Shown here: piece by piece, positions 56,274-64,000 of the stretch
How positions within the stretch are numbered: position 1 is the first letter of the stretch
Layout: every line of letters begins with the position of its first letter
NCBI GenBank assembly: GCA_017381865.1
Contig: JAFOBJ010000067.1
Location: 62,001 to 126,000, forward strand
Source: Bacteroidales bacterium
GTDB lineage: Bacteria; Bacteroidota; Bacteroidia; Bacteroidales; F082
DNA length: 64,000 nucleotides
Direction: 5' to 3'
Program-made: the position numbers and the translations under genes
Notes under the pieces: generated by a model
Told to the model about the DNA's origin: nothing
The model's database searches: none
The model's input: the letters and a program-made list of their open reading frames with translations, nothing else

Positions 56274-59200
56274 TTATTCGTTTGATGTTTTGTCAATAAT
56301 GTTTAACTTTTCTTGTGCCATGCCAACGATTTCTTTGTAGTTGGCTTCGTTTTCAGGATAGTTTTCAATGACGCTCTTCAAAGTCTCTTTTGCTTGGAAA
56401 ATATTGTCTTTCGCAACATAAACGTCGCTTAGGACGATGAACGAACGTGCTGTCCAATTGATGTAACTGCCGAATTTGTCTGAAACGAAGAATACTTTTT
56501 CTTCAGCTTCGTCATATTGTTTCGCATTGTATAAGCAAATCGTTGATAAATAAGCACATTCGGCTCCTGTTTCTGTGTTGTCGGTACTTGAGCAAATGTC
56601 GAAATATTTAATGGCTTCAGAATAGTCTTTCTTGTCGAAGAATGATTTGCCTAAGATATAATTGGCTTGTTTTTTCTGATTTATGTTAATGTCTTGTATT
56701 CCAATTAATTGGTTTGCTTTTTCTATGGCTTTGTCATATTGCTTGTCGAAATAATAGCTCTTCATGCAACCTTCTGTCGCTTCTGTTATAATGTGTTGGT
56801 TTTCTGTAATGTTGAGCAGTCTTTCGTAATATTCGGCTGAAGTTGAATAGCTTGATTCGTCATAATCCATTCTGGCAATTAATAAAAGTGCCTTGTCGGT
56901 GTAATCGTTGTCGCTTTGGTTTATGATATATTCGATGTGTGTTCGTATGCCTTCGGTTTCGTTGGTTAACTCCATGGAACTCATGGCATAATAATGAACG
57001 TTGAGCAAATAGGCTCCGTTAGGGTGTTTTTCAATGTATTGTTTCGCGCCTTTGATGGCTTGTTGATATTTCTTGCTTGAATAGAAATCTTCTATATTTC
57101 TGAATGTCAATGAGTCTTGCTTGTCAATGCTGATTTCTGCCAGATTGTTTTCTGCTATGTAGTCGAAATAAGCCTGGATTTCGTTGCTGTCACGATAAAT
57201 GTTGCTGATGATGTTCAAAGCTTCTCTCGATTCTTCTGTGTTAGGATATTGTTTTACAATGGATTTTAGTCGCTCCAAAGCTTTGTCATTTTCGTCGTTG
57301 TTGTAATAAATCATTCCTATTTTCATCAAAGCCTTGCGAGCATATTGCGAACGTGGTCTTTCTTTGATGATTTTATCGAATGATGTTGTCGCAGATCTGT
57401 GATCGTTATTGTTTAGGTATGTCATGCCTATTTCATAAATAGCTCTGTCGTAAATGATAGACCTTTGGTATCTGCTTGTGATTATGTTTAAATTGTTGAT
57501 TTTCTCGTTGGTTTTTCCTAAAGCTCCGTAACCCATAGCTTGTTGGAAATAAGCGTAGTCGGCATTTTTATCGCTGATTTTTAATGAGTTGTTGTATGAA
57601 GTTATTGCGTTGTTGTATTGCCGTTGAATGAAATAGCAGTCGCCGATGCGTGACCATGAGTCGCCTTGTTTTTCTTTGTCAGCTGACTTGTCATTGTTGA
57701 TGAATTCCTTGAATTTTACTGAAGCATTGTCGTAGTCGTTGGCGTTCAGATAGATATATCCTAAATTGTAATAAGCTAAAGGATAAATGTCTAAGTTGTC
57801 GGTTCCTTTTGTATTGATGAATTTTGTATATAAGTCTGAAGCTTTGTCGTATTCTTTTAGTTGGTAATAAGAGTCTGCTAACCAATAAATTGCTTCTTTC
57901 TGACTGTCAGATTCTATGCCTTTGTTGTTTGATGATTTTTCAAAATATTTGATAGCTTCGCTGAAATTACCTTCGTTATAATGCTGAATTCCAATGTTAT
58001 AGGTGAGCTGCGATTGTATTTTCTTCAGTTCTGGACTTAAATTTTCGTATTGTTCAAGTGTTTTAAGCACTTTGTTATAATCATTTGAATTTAAAAGTAA
58101 ATGAATTACAATATCTTGAAAATCACTGATTTGATTTGATTGAGGATTGCTCTTTATATAATCGTTTAGCACATTGATTGATTCGTTGAAAGGGTCGATG
58201 CCAGGAATGAAACTGAGAACTGCGTAGTTGTAAAGCGCATTTTCTTTCAAAGTATCGTTGAAATTCATCTTATACGCTTTGAGATATGTGTTTCTAGCAA
58301 ACTTGTCTTGATTTGTCTTGCTGTAACATTGTGCCATATAATAAGATGCGTATTGTGCTAACTCGTCGTTTTTGTCTGCAACTTTCGTGAAATGTTCGAT
58401 GGCACCTTTGTAGTCATCGTTTTTCATTTTACTGAAACCAATGTTGAATTCGATTTCTTTTGGTAACTTACGACGTGAGTTTTGTAATGCAATGTTGTAA
58501 TATTCAAGACTTTTTGCATAATCGCCTTGTTGTTGCCATGATTCGGCAATCATAAGAGCAATGTCGGATTTACGGTTTTTTTGAGCTTTTTGCAAAGTGT
58601 TGTCGCCATTGTTGATGACAGTTGTGTAGTTTCCTTTGTTAAAATTAATTTGCAAAATGTATATGTTGGCGATGTCTTTGTATTTGTTGTTTCCTTTTAA
58701 TATGTTGAAATGTTCTAACGCCTTGTCTTGCTTGCCGTTGATGTACAAAATGTGGGCGTAGTAATATCTTGCGTCGTTGGTGTAATTGTTGGATGTTTTT
58801 GTGAGCTTTTCAAAAATAGGCGTGGCTTTCGACACTTCTTGTGTCTGGTAATAGCAATATGCTTTTTTGAAGTTGAACTCGTCTAGTTCTTCTTTTTTAA
58901 AGTTGGTTGCATTTATGCTGTTGTATGTCTTTAACGCATCGCGGTATTTCCTTGTTTTAAATAAATGATTGGCGTATAGTAATTTAGCATAGTCTGTTGC
59001 AAGACTGGTAGGGTTTTCTTTGATGAAAGTTGTGATTTTGTTTTCTCCGTTGCCGTCTTCAAGGAGTAGGGTGGAAGCGGCTTCGTAATATTTTGCCATG
59101 ATGACTTTTTCGCTGTTGCTGTCATCTGTCGATGAAAGATATTGCTCGAAACACTCTAGAGCAGAAGCGTAATGCTGGTTGTTAAATAACAATACTCCTT

Positions 59201-59300
59201 GTTCGAAAATGCTTTCTGGAGCATATTGGTTGATTTCTTTTTGTGCTGATACATAAAGCGTTGCGAATGATAGTAGTATTGCAAAAAGTATCTTTTTCAT
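56274..59300 (-). CDS. Large periplasmic TPR-repeat protein
   Basis: This 1008-residue protein has a signal peptide (about 1-19, ending VSAQ) and then, over nearly its whole length, tetratricopeptide repeats such as AIKYFEKSSNNK and ALERLKSIVKQYPNTEE. By eye there are about 20 or more repeats. TPR arrays bind other proteins; a BamD/YbgF-like assembly role with the barrel protein that follows is possible. No other domain is seen. Confidence 0.8.
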   Translation of the reverse strand: MKKILFAILLSFATLYVSAQKEINQYAPESIFEQGVLLFNNQHYASALECFEQYLSSTDDSNSEKVIMAKYYEAASTLLLEDGNGENKITTFIKENPTSLATDYAKLLYANHLFKTRKYRDALKTYNSINATNFKKEELDEFNFKKAYCYYQTQEVSKATPIFEKLTKTSNNYTNDARYYYAHILYINGKQDKALEHFNILKGNNKYKDIANIYILQINFNKGNYTTVINNGDNTLQKAQKNRKSDIALMIAESWQQQGDYAKSLEYYNIALQNSRRKLPKEIEFNIGFSKMKNDDYKGAIEHFTKVADKNDELAQYASYYMAQCYSKTNQDKFARNTYLKAYKMNFNDTLKENALYNYAVLSFIPGIDPFNESINVLNDYIKSNPQSNQISDFQDIVIHLLLNSNDYNKVLKTLEQYENLSPELKKIQSQLTYNIGIQHYNEGNFSEAIKYFEKSSNNKGIESDSQKEAIYWLADSYYQLKEYDKASDLYTKFINTKGTDNLDIYPLAYYNLGYIYLNANDYDNASVKFKEFINNDKSADKEKQGDSWSRIGDCYFIQRQYNNAITSYNNSLKISDKNADYAYFQQAMGYGALGKTNEKINNLNIITSRYQRSIIYDRAIYEIGMTYLNNNDHRSATTSFDKIIKERPRSQYARKALMKIGMIYYNNDENDKALERLKSIVKQYPNTEESREALNIISNIYRDSNEIQAYFDYIAENNLAEISIDKQDSLTFRNIEDFYSSKKYQQAIKGAKQYIEKHPNGAYLLNVHYYAMSSMELTNETEGIRTHIEYIINQSDNDYTDKALLLIARMDYDESSYSTSAEYYERLLNITENQHIITEATEGCMKSYYFDKQYDKAIEKANQLIGIQDININQKKQANYILGKSFFDKKDYSEAIKYFDICSSTDNTETGAECAYLSTICLYNAKQYDEAEEKVFFVSDKFGSYINWTARSFIVLSDVYVAKDNIFQAKETLKSVIENYPENEANYKEIVGMAQEKLNIIDKTSNE

Positions 59301-59350
59301 GCTGAATTATGTTGTTTTTGATGAAATTAATTACTGATTAAAACTAACGA

Positions 59351-59358
59351 CAAAGATA
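59351..59358 (-). promoter_or_regulatory. -7 box of the TPR gene
   Basis: The minus strand reads TATCTTTG, 51 bp before the start codon at 59300. Confidence 0.6.
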
Positions 59359-59380
59359 AGAAAAAAGTATAAAAGAATTG

Positions 59381-59407
59381 AAAAAAAACGGAGCCATAAG
59401 ACTCCGT
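59381..59407 (-). terminator. Terminator of rnpB
   Basis: Arms ACGGAG (59388-59393) and CTCCGT (59402-59407) with an eight-base loop; on the minus strand the stem is followed by a run of U (59381-59387). Confidence 0.85.
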
Positions 59408-59420
59408 TTTTTTATAAAAA

Positions 59421-59757
59421 GCATAAGCGGGATTCTGTTCCTTGTTTCCAAGGTGATTGTCATTTCTCTAGGTCTTTCGTTGCCGAAAGACTCAAGCAAC
59501 CTACCCTCCCGACTTGGACGAGCAGCCCTCAGCGTCGGTATATTTGGTCTTGCAGCCCGTAAGGTTTACCCCGAAGCCGTGTCACCACGACTTCGCGTGA
59601 GCTCTTACCTCACATTTTCACCCTTACTCCGAAGAGCGGTAATTTTCTGTGGCACTTGCTGTTATCTAAAAGATACCTTCCTGTTAAGAAGTACGGTGCT
59701 CTGTGCTGTCCCGACTTTCCTCACGCAGAATCTCTTCTGCCTGCGACAATCGCTTTT
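59421..59757 (-). ncRNA. rnpB: RNase P RNA (bacterial class A)
   Basis: The minus strand carries the P4 core GAGGAAAGTCGGGAC (59722-59708), the GGTAAACC segment and the 3' core ACAGAATCCCGCTTA near the end. The usual GTCCGGG and CCCGGCTT partners are changed on both sides (GTCGGGA and TCCCGCT), which keeps the pairing. Ends are estimated from the -7 box (59765-59772) and the terminator. It is the catalytic RNA that trims tRNA 5' ends. Confidence 0.9.
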
Positions 59758-59764
59758 CGAGCGG

Positions 59765-59772
59765 CAAAGATA
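59765..59772 (-). promoter_or_regulatory. -7 box of rnpB
   Basis: The minus strand reads TATCTTTG about eight bases before the estimated 5' end of the RNA. The upstream promoter half lies in the heptamer array at 59779-59813. Confidence 0.65.
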
Positions 59773-59778
59773 CATAAA

Positions 59779-59813
59779 AACTCTGAACCAAGAACTCTGA
59801 ACCAAGAACTTTT
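59779..59813. repeat. Heptamer array AACTCTG/AACCAAG
   Basis: The 14-bp pair AACTCTGAACCAAG occurs twice without change and is followed by AACTTTT, giving five 7-bp units. It lies between the prmC stop and the rnpB -7 box, where the -33 element should be. Confidence 0.75.
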
Positions 59814-59815
59814 TT

Positions 59816-60706
59816 CTAATTCCAAACTCCTAACTCCCAACTCCTAACTAATAAAACTCTCTCTCTTCCTCTGAAATCGTTAAAGACTTCAACTTGGGAA
59901 AATCCCATCTCGTTGCAAAGTTCTGTCATTTCTTTTCCTAAAAATTCGTTTATCTCAAACCAGATTTCTCCGTTTTCTTTGAGATGTGACTTCGCAAATT
60001 CTAAAATGCTTCTGTAAAATATCAATGGATTATTGTCGCTGACAAACAATGCATTATGTGGCTCCCAATTTAATACGTTATCTCGCATTTCGGCTTTCTC
60101 TAATTCTCTTACATAAGGCGGATTGCTGACGATAATGTCGAATTTTGTGTCGATTTTGTTTTTTAAAGACAAAATGTCGTCGTGAATGAAAGTGACTTCT
60201 ACATTGTTGTTAACAGCGTTTTCTTTCGCAACTTCCAAAGCTTTTTCTGAAATGTCTAAAGCATAGACTTCGCTTCCTGAAATCATTTTTGCTAAACTTA
60301 TGGCAATGCAGCCCGAACCGGTGCCAATGTCTAAAATTGATTGTTGGCCGTTGACTGTTGACCGTTGACTGTTGACAATCTTCATGACGAGTTCTGAAGT
60401 TTCTGGTCGAGGAATTAACACGTTTTCGTTGACTTTAAACTTTAAGTCGCAGAATTCGGTTTCTCCTATTATATATTGTATCGGCTTGTTTTTTAACAAA
60501 TCTTTTACGGCGAAATGAAATGTCAGCATTTCGGATTCGCTAAGACGAAGTTGTGGTTCTAGAGCTATTTTGACTCTGTTGATGTTGAAATAATGTTCTA
60601 ATAAAATGAGAATCATTGCATTGGCTTCGTCTTTGTCGTAAATGGAACAAAGTTGCTCGCAATAATGATTTCTTATGTCTTTGACTAAATTTGATGGGAC
60701 TTTCAT
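59816..60706 (-). CDS. prmC: PrmC, release-factor glutamine methyltransferase
   Basis: This 296-residue protein has an N-terminal helical domain (1-90), IPRPETSELV (about 98-107), the SAM motif LDIGTGSGCIAI (about 125-136) and the catalytic NPPY (SNPPYVRE). PrmC methylates the GGQ glutamine of peptide release factors. Two parts are coded by 7-bp arrays: residues about 111-122 just before the SAM motif, and the final ten residues (VRSWELGVWN), which are not expected in the family. A -7 box sits only six bases before the start, so the mRNA may be almost leaderless. Confidence 0.9.
   Translation of the reverse strand: MKVPSNLVKDIRNHYCEQLCSIYDKDEANAMILILLEHYFNINRVKIALEPQLRLSESEMLTFHFAVKDLLKNKPIQYIIGETEFCDLKFKVNENVLIPRPETSELVMKIVNSQRSTVNGQQSILDIGTGSGCIAISLAKMISGSEVYALDISEKALEVAKENAVNNNVEVTFIHDDILSLKNKIDTKFDIIVSNPPYVRELEKAEMRDNVLNWEPHNALFVSDNNPLIFYRSILEFAKSHLKENGEIWFEINEFLGKEMTELCNEMGFSQVEVFNDFRGRERVLLVRSWELGVWN
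59818..59852. repeat. Heptamer array coding the PrmC tail
   Basis: Five 7-bp units of the type AACTCCT in strict phase cover the last ten codons and the stop of prmC. On the coding strand they are TTAGGAG-like. Confidence 0.75.
60343..60376. repeat. Heptamer array GTTGACY inside prmC
   Basis: Five units of 7 bp (GTTGGCC, then GTTGACT/GTTGACC types) lie inside the prmC frame. The unit is the same as at 54558-54585, 6 kb away. Confidence 0.85.
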
Positions 60707-60711
60707 GCTTG

Positions 60712-60719
60712 CAAAAATA
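60712..60719 (-). promoter_or_regulatory. -7 box of prmC
   Basis: The minus strand reads TATTTTTG six bases before the ATG, which would place transcription start at or next to the start codon. Confidence 0.4.
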
Positions 60720-60731
60720 TTGAAAATATTT

Positions 60732-60739
60732 TATCTTTG
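60732..60739 (+). promoter_or_regulatory. -7 box of yigZ
   Basis: TATCTTTG matches TAnnTTTG, 76 bp before the start of yigZ. The leader contains the heptamer array at 60752-60786. Confidence 0.6.
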
Positions 60740-60751
60740 CAGTAAATTAAT

Positions 60752-60786
60752 GGCCAAAGTCTAAAGGCAAAAGACTAAAGGTGAAA
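60752..60786. repeat. Heptamer array GNNNAAA in the yigZ leader
   Basis: Five 7-bp units, each starting with G and ending with AAA (for example GTCTAAA and GACTAAA), run in strict phase. Two more heptamers of the RTTGACY type follow at 60796-60809. Confidence 0.65.
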
Positions 60787-60814
60787 TATAAAACCATTGA
60801 CTGTTGTCTAAAAA

Positions 60815-61426
60815 ATGTTCGAGGATACATATAAAATATTAGTTGAGGAAGGCGATGGCTTGTACAAGGAAAAGGGCAGTAAATTTATTGCCAAGGCTTT
60901 CCCTGTGCATAGCGAAGATGAGGTGAAAGCGCGTGTGGCTGACTTTAAGAAGCAGTATTTCGATGCGCGTCATCATTGTTATGCCTTTATCATAAATCCT
61001 GATAAGTCATGTTATCGTTCGGCTGACGACGGCGAGCCTGCAGGAACAGCTGGCAAGCCAATCCTCAATCAGATTTTGTCTAAAGATGTCACCAATGTTT
61101 GTGTCGTCGTGGTGCGTTACTTCGGCGGTATTAAATTGGGAGTCCCAGGTCTCATCGCAGCGTATAAAGCAGCAGCAAAAGAAGCTCTCGAAAATGCAAC
61201 GATTATCGAAAAGACAATAGATGAGGTCTATTCTGTTGAATTCGATTATCCTCTTATGAACGAAGTGATGAGAGTGTTGAAAGATGAAAACCTCGAACAA
61301 CAAAATCCAAAGTTTGAACTGAGCTGTTATCTCGAAATTTCAGTGAGAAAGAAAGACGCTGATAGAGTGGTAGATAAGTTGAAAAGATTGTACGGTGTAA
61401 AAATTGAATATCTTAAAACTGTTTGA
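60815..61426 (+). CDS. yigZ: YigZ/IMPACT family protein
   Basis: This 203-residue protein has the IMPACT N-terminal domain with ARHHCYAF, ADDGEPAGTAGKP and VVRYFGGIKLGVPGL, and a small C-terminal domain. The family is widespread and is linked to translation control in eukaryotes; its bacterial role is not settled. It is divergent from prmC and has its own promoter. Confidence 0.9.
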   Translation: MFEDTYKILVEEGDGLYKEKGSKFIAKAFPVHSEDEVKARVADFKKQYFDARHHCYAFIINPDKSCYRSADDGEPAGTAGKPILNQILSKDVTNVCVVVVRYFGGIKLGVPGLIAAYKAAAKEALENATIIEKTIDEVYSVEFDYPLMNEVMRVLKDENLEQQNPKFELSCYLEISVRKKDADRVVDKLKRLYGVKIEYLKTV

Positions 61427-61619
61427 TAATCTGTTATTTATAGAATAACGTTTTAGTCCCTTCCTTGCTCGTAATATAAATCAAAGAAAATTAATATTCA
61501 ATATAAAATTGATTTTTTTATTAACTTTTTTGTCCTCATTTTTGTTGAAAATTTTGGAAACGAAATTCGATTTTGTAATCTTTTGATTTTTAAAACATTG
61601 TATTTTTTCAACTGATATA
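61427..61619. other. Leader region of dnaA
   Basis: This 193-bp AT-rich gap before dnaA has no exact TAnnTTTG box; TAATCTTTTG near 61577 is one base too long. I see no cluster of DnaA boxes and therefore do not call a replication origin. Confidence 0.4.
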
Positions 61620-63065
61620 ATGAGCGAACTTTGTGTCGAAATATGGAATGATTGTCTCAAAATGATACAAGAGAACACTCGTCCTCAGAGCTACAAAACT
61701 TGGTTTGAACCAATCAAGCCAGTGGCTTACGAAGATGACGAGAATGTCTTGACTATACAAGTTCCGAGTCAGTTTTTCTATGAATATCTCGAAACTCAGT
61801 ATATCAGCCTCCTAAAACTCACAATTCATAAAATTTTAGGTCCGACAGGTCGCTTGAAATATAGCATCGTGATGGATAACTACGGCTCGGATAATCCATT
61901 GGATATTAAAGTGCCGACAACGGACAGAACTAATACCGTAAATCCTGCTGTTCGCGTGCCGATAAATTTCGAAGACGAACAGAATAAACAAGTGTTAAAT
62001 CCATTTGTCTTGCCTGGAATCAATAAGATTAAAGTCGAATCTCAACTTAACGAAAATTATTCCTTCGATAACTTCGTTGAAGGCGATTGCAACAGACTCG
62101 CTCGTTCCGCTGGCTTGGCTGTGGCAGAGAGACCAGGTAAAACCGCTTTCAATCCGCTGTTTATTTATAGTCAGACAGGATTGGGAAAGACTCACCTCTG
62201 TCATGCCATCGGTTTGGAAACAAAGAAGCATCATCCAAATCTCATCGTTCTTTACGTTAACGCAGAACAGTTTATCCAGCAGTTCATGACGTCTTGTAAT
62301 CCTAAAAATAATACAAGAAGCGATTTTGTACATTTTTACCAGATGATAGATGTGCTTATCATTGATGATATACAATTCTTTTCTGGAAAGAAGACTGCTA
62401 CACATGATGCTTTGTTCCATATTTTTAATCATTTGCAACAAAATGGAAAACAGCTGATTTTCGCTAGCGATAGAGCGCCGGTGGAACTCAAAGATATGGA
62501 ACCTCGCTTGTTGTCTCGTTTTAAATGGGGATTGTCGGCTGACTTGCAGACGCCAGATATCGAAACTCGTATCAGAATATTGAAACGTAAGGCGTTTAAT
62601 GATGGTATCGAACTTCCTGAAGAAGTGATAGATTATGTTGCTTCGAGAGTGAAGACTAATGTGAGAGAAATGGAAGGCCTCTTTATCTCGTTGATAGCTC
62701 AGTCATCGTTGAATAAAAAGGCTATCACCATGGATTTGGCACGTCAACTTGTTGAAAGATTCGTCCATAACTCTACGCAAGAAGTCTCGGTGGAATATAT
62801 TGTTAACGTGGTTTGTAATCATCTGAACATTCCTATCGAGGAATTTTATTCTAAATCGAAAAAACGTGAAATGGTACAAGCTCGCCAGCTTGCAATGCAT
62901 TTCGCAAAGAAATATACAAAATGTTCTTTGGCAACTATCGGCCAGCAATGTGGAGGCAAAGACCACGCAACTGTGATTCATGCTCTTAAAACAGTGTCGA
63001 ATTTGCTGGAAACCGATAAGCATTTTAGAACATTAGCTACAGAAATTGAGAAAAATATCTGCTGA
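61620..63065 (+). CDS. dnaA: DnaA, replication initiator
   Basis: This 481-residue protein has domain I (WNDCLKMIQENTRPQSYKTWFEPIKP), a linker, the AAA+ domain with Walker A SQTGLGKTH (about 185-193) and Walker B VLIIDDIQFF, and domain IV with CGGKDHATVIHA, the DnaA-box-binding signature. It opens the replication origin. Its stop overlaps the next start by one base (TGATG). Confidence 0.97.
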   Translation: MSELCVEIWNDCLKMIQENTRPQSYKTWFEPIKPVAYEDDENVLTIQVPSQFFYEYLETQYISLLKLTIHKILGPTGRLKYSIVMDNYGSDNPLDIKVPTTDRTNTVNPAVRVPINFEDEQNKQVLNPFVLPGINKIKVESQLNENYSFDNFVEGDCNRLARSAGLAVAERPGKTAFNPLFIYSQTGLGKTHLCHAIGLETKKHHPNLIVLYVNAEQFIQQFMTSCNPKNNTRSDFVHFYQMIDVLIIDDIQFFSGKKTATHDALFHIFNHLQQNGKQLIFASDRAPVELKDMEPRLLSRFKWGLSADLQTPDIETRIRILKRKAFNDGIELPEEVIDYVASRVKTNVREMEGLFISLIAQSSLNKKAITMDLARQLVERFVHNSTQEVSVEYIVNVVCNHLNIPIEEFYSKSKKREMVQARQLAMHFAKKYTKCSLATIGQQCGGKDHATVIHALKTVSNLLETDKHFRTLATEIEKNIC

Positions 63066-63793
63066 TGAATCGTCAATTTGGAAATCTTTATCTCATTCCT
63101 ACTTTGCTTGGCGCAACGACAGCCGAGCAAGTTATCCCTCAAGGTACTTTAGAAATAGTTAGAAAAATACGCTTCTTCGTGGTGGAAAATGTTCGCACTG
63201 CGCGCCGTATGCTTTCAAAAATGAATATGCCTTGCCCAATCGATGAACTTACTTTCGTAGAATTGGATAAACATGATAAGTCGAATAATCCAGATTTGAT
63301 GACGTATCTCGGCGAAGCCTTGAACGGCAACGATGTCGGACTCATGTCGGAAGCGGGAACACCTTGCGTTGCCGACCCGGGCTCTCTTATAGTAGAACTC
63401 GCACATCAGGCTGGAATAAAAGTGGTGCCTCTCACTGGTCCTAACGCTATGATACTCGCATTGATGGCTTCAGGCTTCAACGGACAAGCTTTCTGCTTCC
63501 ATGGTTATCTTCCTATAAAATCTCCAGAAAGAACAGCGGCCATAAAAAATCTTGAACGTCGTTCCGCATCAAATAACGAGACACAGATGTTTATCGAAAC
63601 ACCGTTCCGTAACAATGCAATGATTGAAGAACTTACAAAATCTCTTCATCCAAATACAATGCTCTGCGTCGCTTGTAACATCTCAATGCCCGACGAGGAA
63701 ATCGTAAGCAAGCCGATATCAGAATGGAAAAGAATCAAAAAAGACTGGAACAAAAGACCAGCCGTCTTCTTGATTTATAAATCAAAATATTAA
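63065..63793 (+). CDS. SAM-dependent methyltransferase of the RsmI/tetrapyrrole-methylase family
   Basis: This 242-residue protein has the tetrapyrrole-methylase fold with LYLIPTLLG, VGLMSEAGTPCVADPG and VPLTGPNAMILALMASGF. The last two are shared with RsmI, the 16S rRNA C1402 2'-O-methyltransferase. It is shorter than normal RsmI and lacks its C-terminal domain, so it is the short Bacteroidetes type whose substrate is not certain. It is translationally coupled to dnaA. Confidence 0.85.
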   Translation: MNRQFGNLYLIPTLLGATTAEQVIPQGTLEIVRKIRFFVVENVRTARRMLSKMNMPCPIDELTFVELDKHDKSNNPDLMTYLGEALNGNDVGLMSEAGTPCVADPGSLIVELAHQAGIKVVPLTGPNAMILALMASGFNGQAFCFHGYLPIKSPERTAAIKNLERRSASNNETQMFIETPFRNNAMIEELTKSLHPNTMLCVACNISMPDEEIVSKPISEWKRIKKDWNKRPAVFLIYKSKY

Positions 63794-63799
63794 TCAACC

Positions 63800-63834
63800 T
63801 TTAACCTTTAGCCATTGGCCTTTAGCTTTTAGCC
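63800..63834. repeat. Heptamer array TTTAGCC up to a start codon
   Basis: Five 7-bp units (TTTAACC, TTTAGCC, ATTGGCC types) in strict phase end exactly at the ATG of the next gene. Confidence 0.75.
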
Positions 63835-64000
63835 ATGAATAAGGAAGAATATCTGATATATTGTCTGCTTTACGCGATTGATGCCGCAAATGTCAAGAAA
63901 CAAAATCTTGTGCAGATGGCATTGATGACAGATTCTGTCAGCTTCGTCAAAATCTATAATCTCATCCAACAGCATGACGAAGCGACAAGAAAAAATATCA
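63835..64000 (+). CDS. Unidentified protein, 5' part
   Basis: The frame starts with ATG at 63835 and stays open to the window end (55 codons). The visible peptide (MNKEEYLIYCLLYAIDAAN and on) is helical and soluble. I do not recognise it. The start codon directly follows a heptamer array, so the leader is made of repeat. Confidence 0.5.
   Translation, partial: MNKEEYLIYCLLYAIDAANVKKQNLVQMALMTDSVSFVKIYNLIQQHDEATRKNI

Noticed and set aside
59378..59847. Open frames of 140 and 63 codons on the plus strand
   Set aside because: They run antisense through the RNase P RNA and the heptamer arrays; the RNA explains the sequence.
61427..61619. Replication origin next to dnaA
   Set aside because: No cluster of DnaA boxes or AT-rich 13-mer repeats could be recognised in this gap.

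Overview
The window is a stretch of AT-rich chromosome from an anaerobic member of the Bacteroidetes, most likely the order Bacteroidales. The pointers are: -7 promoter boxes of the Bacteroidetes type (TAnnTTTG) in front of many genes; almost no Shine-Dalgarno sequences; secreted proteins ending in type IX secretion (T9SS) C-terminal domains; gingipain-family (C25) peptidases; a bacterial V-type ATPase operon with the DUF2764 subunit; and families such as DUF2851 and DUF5723. I see no insertion sequence, prophage, CRISPR array or integrase.

Layout. 1-276 is the end of an iron-sulfur aldo/keto reductase. 297-5585 is a tight four-gene set (TolC-like, HlyD-like, zinc-ribbon protein, processive GT2) that looks like a polysaccharide synthesis and export machine. 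5688-9441 holds surface lipoproteins and a small membrane protein, followed by a tRNA-Ala. 9630-10499 is a choline-kinase-like gene. 10633-16445 is a suf operon for iron-sulfur assembly (sufB-C-D-S-E plus a SufT-like gene). 16582-25679 holds a GT39 transferase, DUF2851, an outer-membrane barrel, SlyD, a VWA membrane protein, a YrdC-family gene and an S41 protease. 25849-40204 is a tandem array of four large gingipain-like peptidases: one lysine-gingipain-like and three arginine-gingipain-like. 40352-44763 is a lipoprotein, a DUF5723 barrel and a beta-CASP metallo-hydrolase. 44847-52410 is the V-ATPase operon, directly behind gyrB (52428-54395). 54597-59300 is an outer-membrane barrel with a 1008-residue TPR protein. 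Then come rnpB (RNase P RNA), prmC, yigZ, dnaA, an RsmI-like methyltransferase and a partial gene.

The feature that no ordinary annotation explains is a set of at least thirteen short degenerate tandem arrays whose units are strictly 7 or 8 bp. They sit mostly at gene borders. Four unrelated genes end inside such an array, so their stop codons, and for prmC a C-terminal tail of about ten residues, come from the repeat. Two arrays lie inside reading frames (V-ATPase subunit I and prmC), where gain or loss of one unit would shift the frame. The other two outstanding systems are the gingipain array and the GT2/zinc-ribbon/HlyD/TolC set.

How the genes may work together: T9SS-exported gingipain-like proteases would act at the cell surface and could process surface lipoproteins such as the pilin-like one at 8512-9441. 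The suf operon would supply iron-sulfur clusters. The V-ATPase keeps the proteolipid residues expected for sodium coupling.
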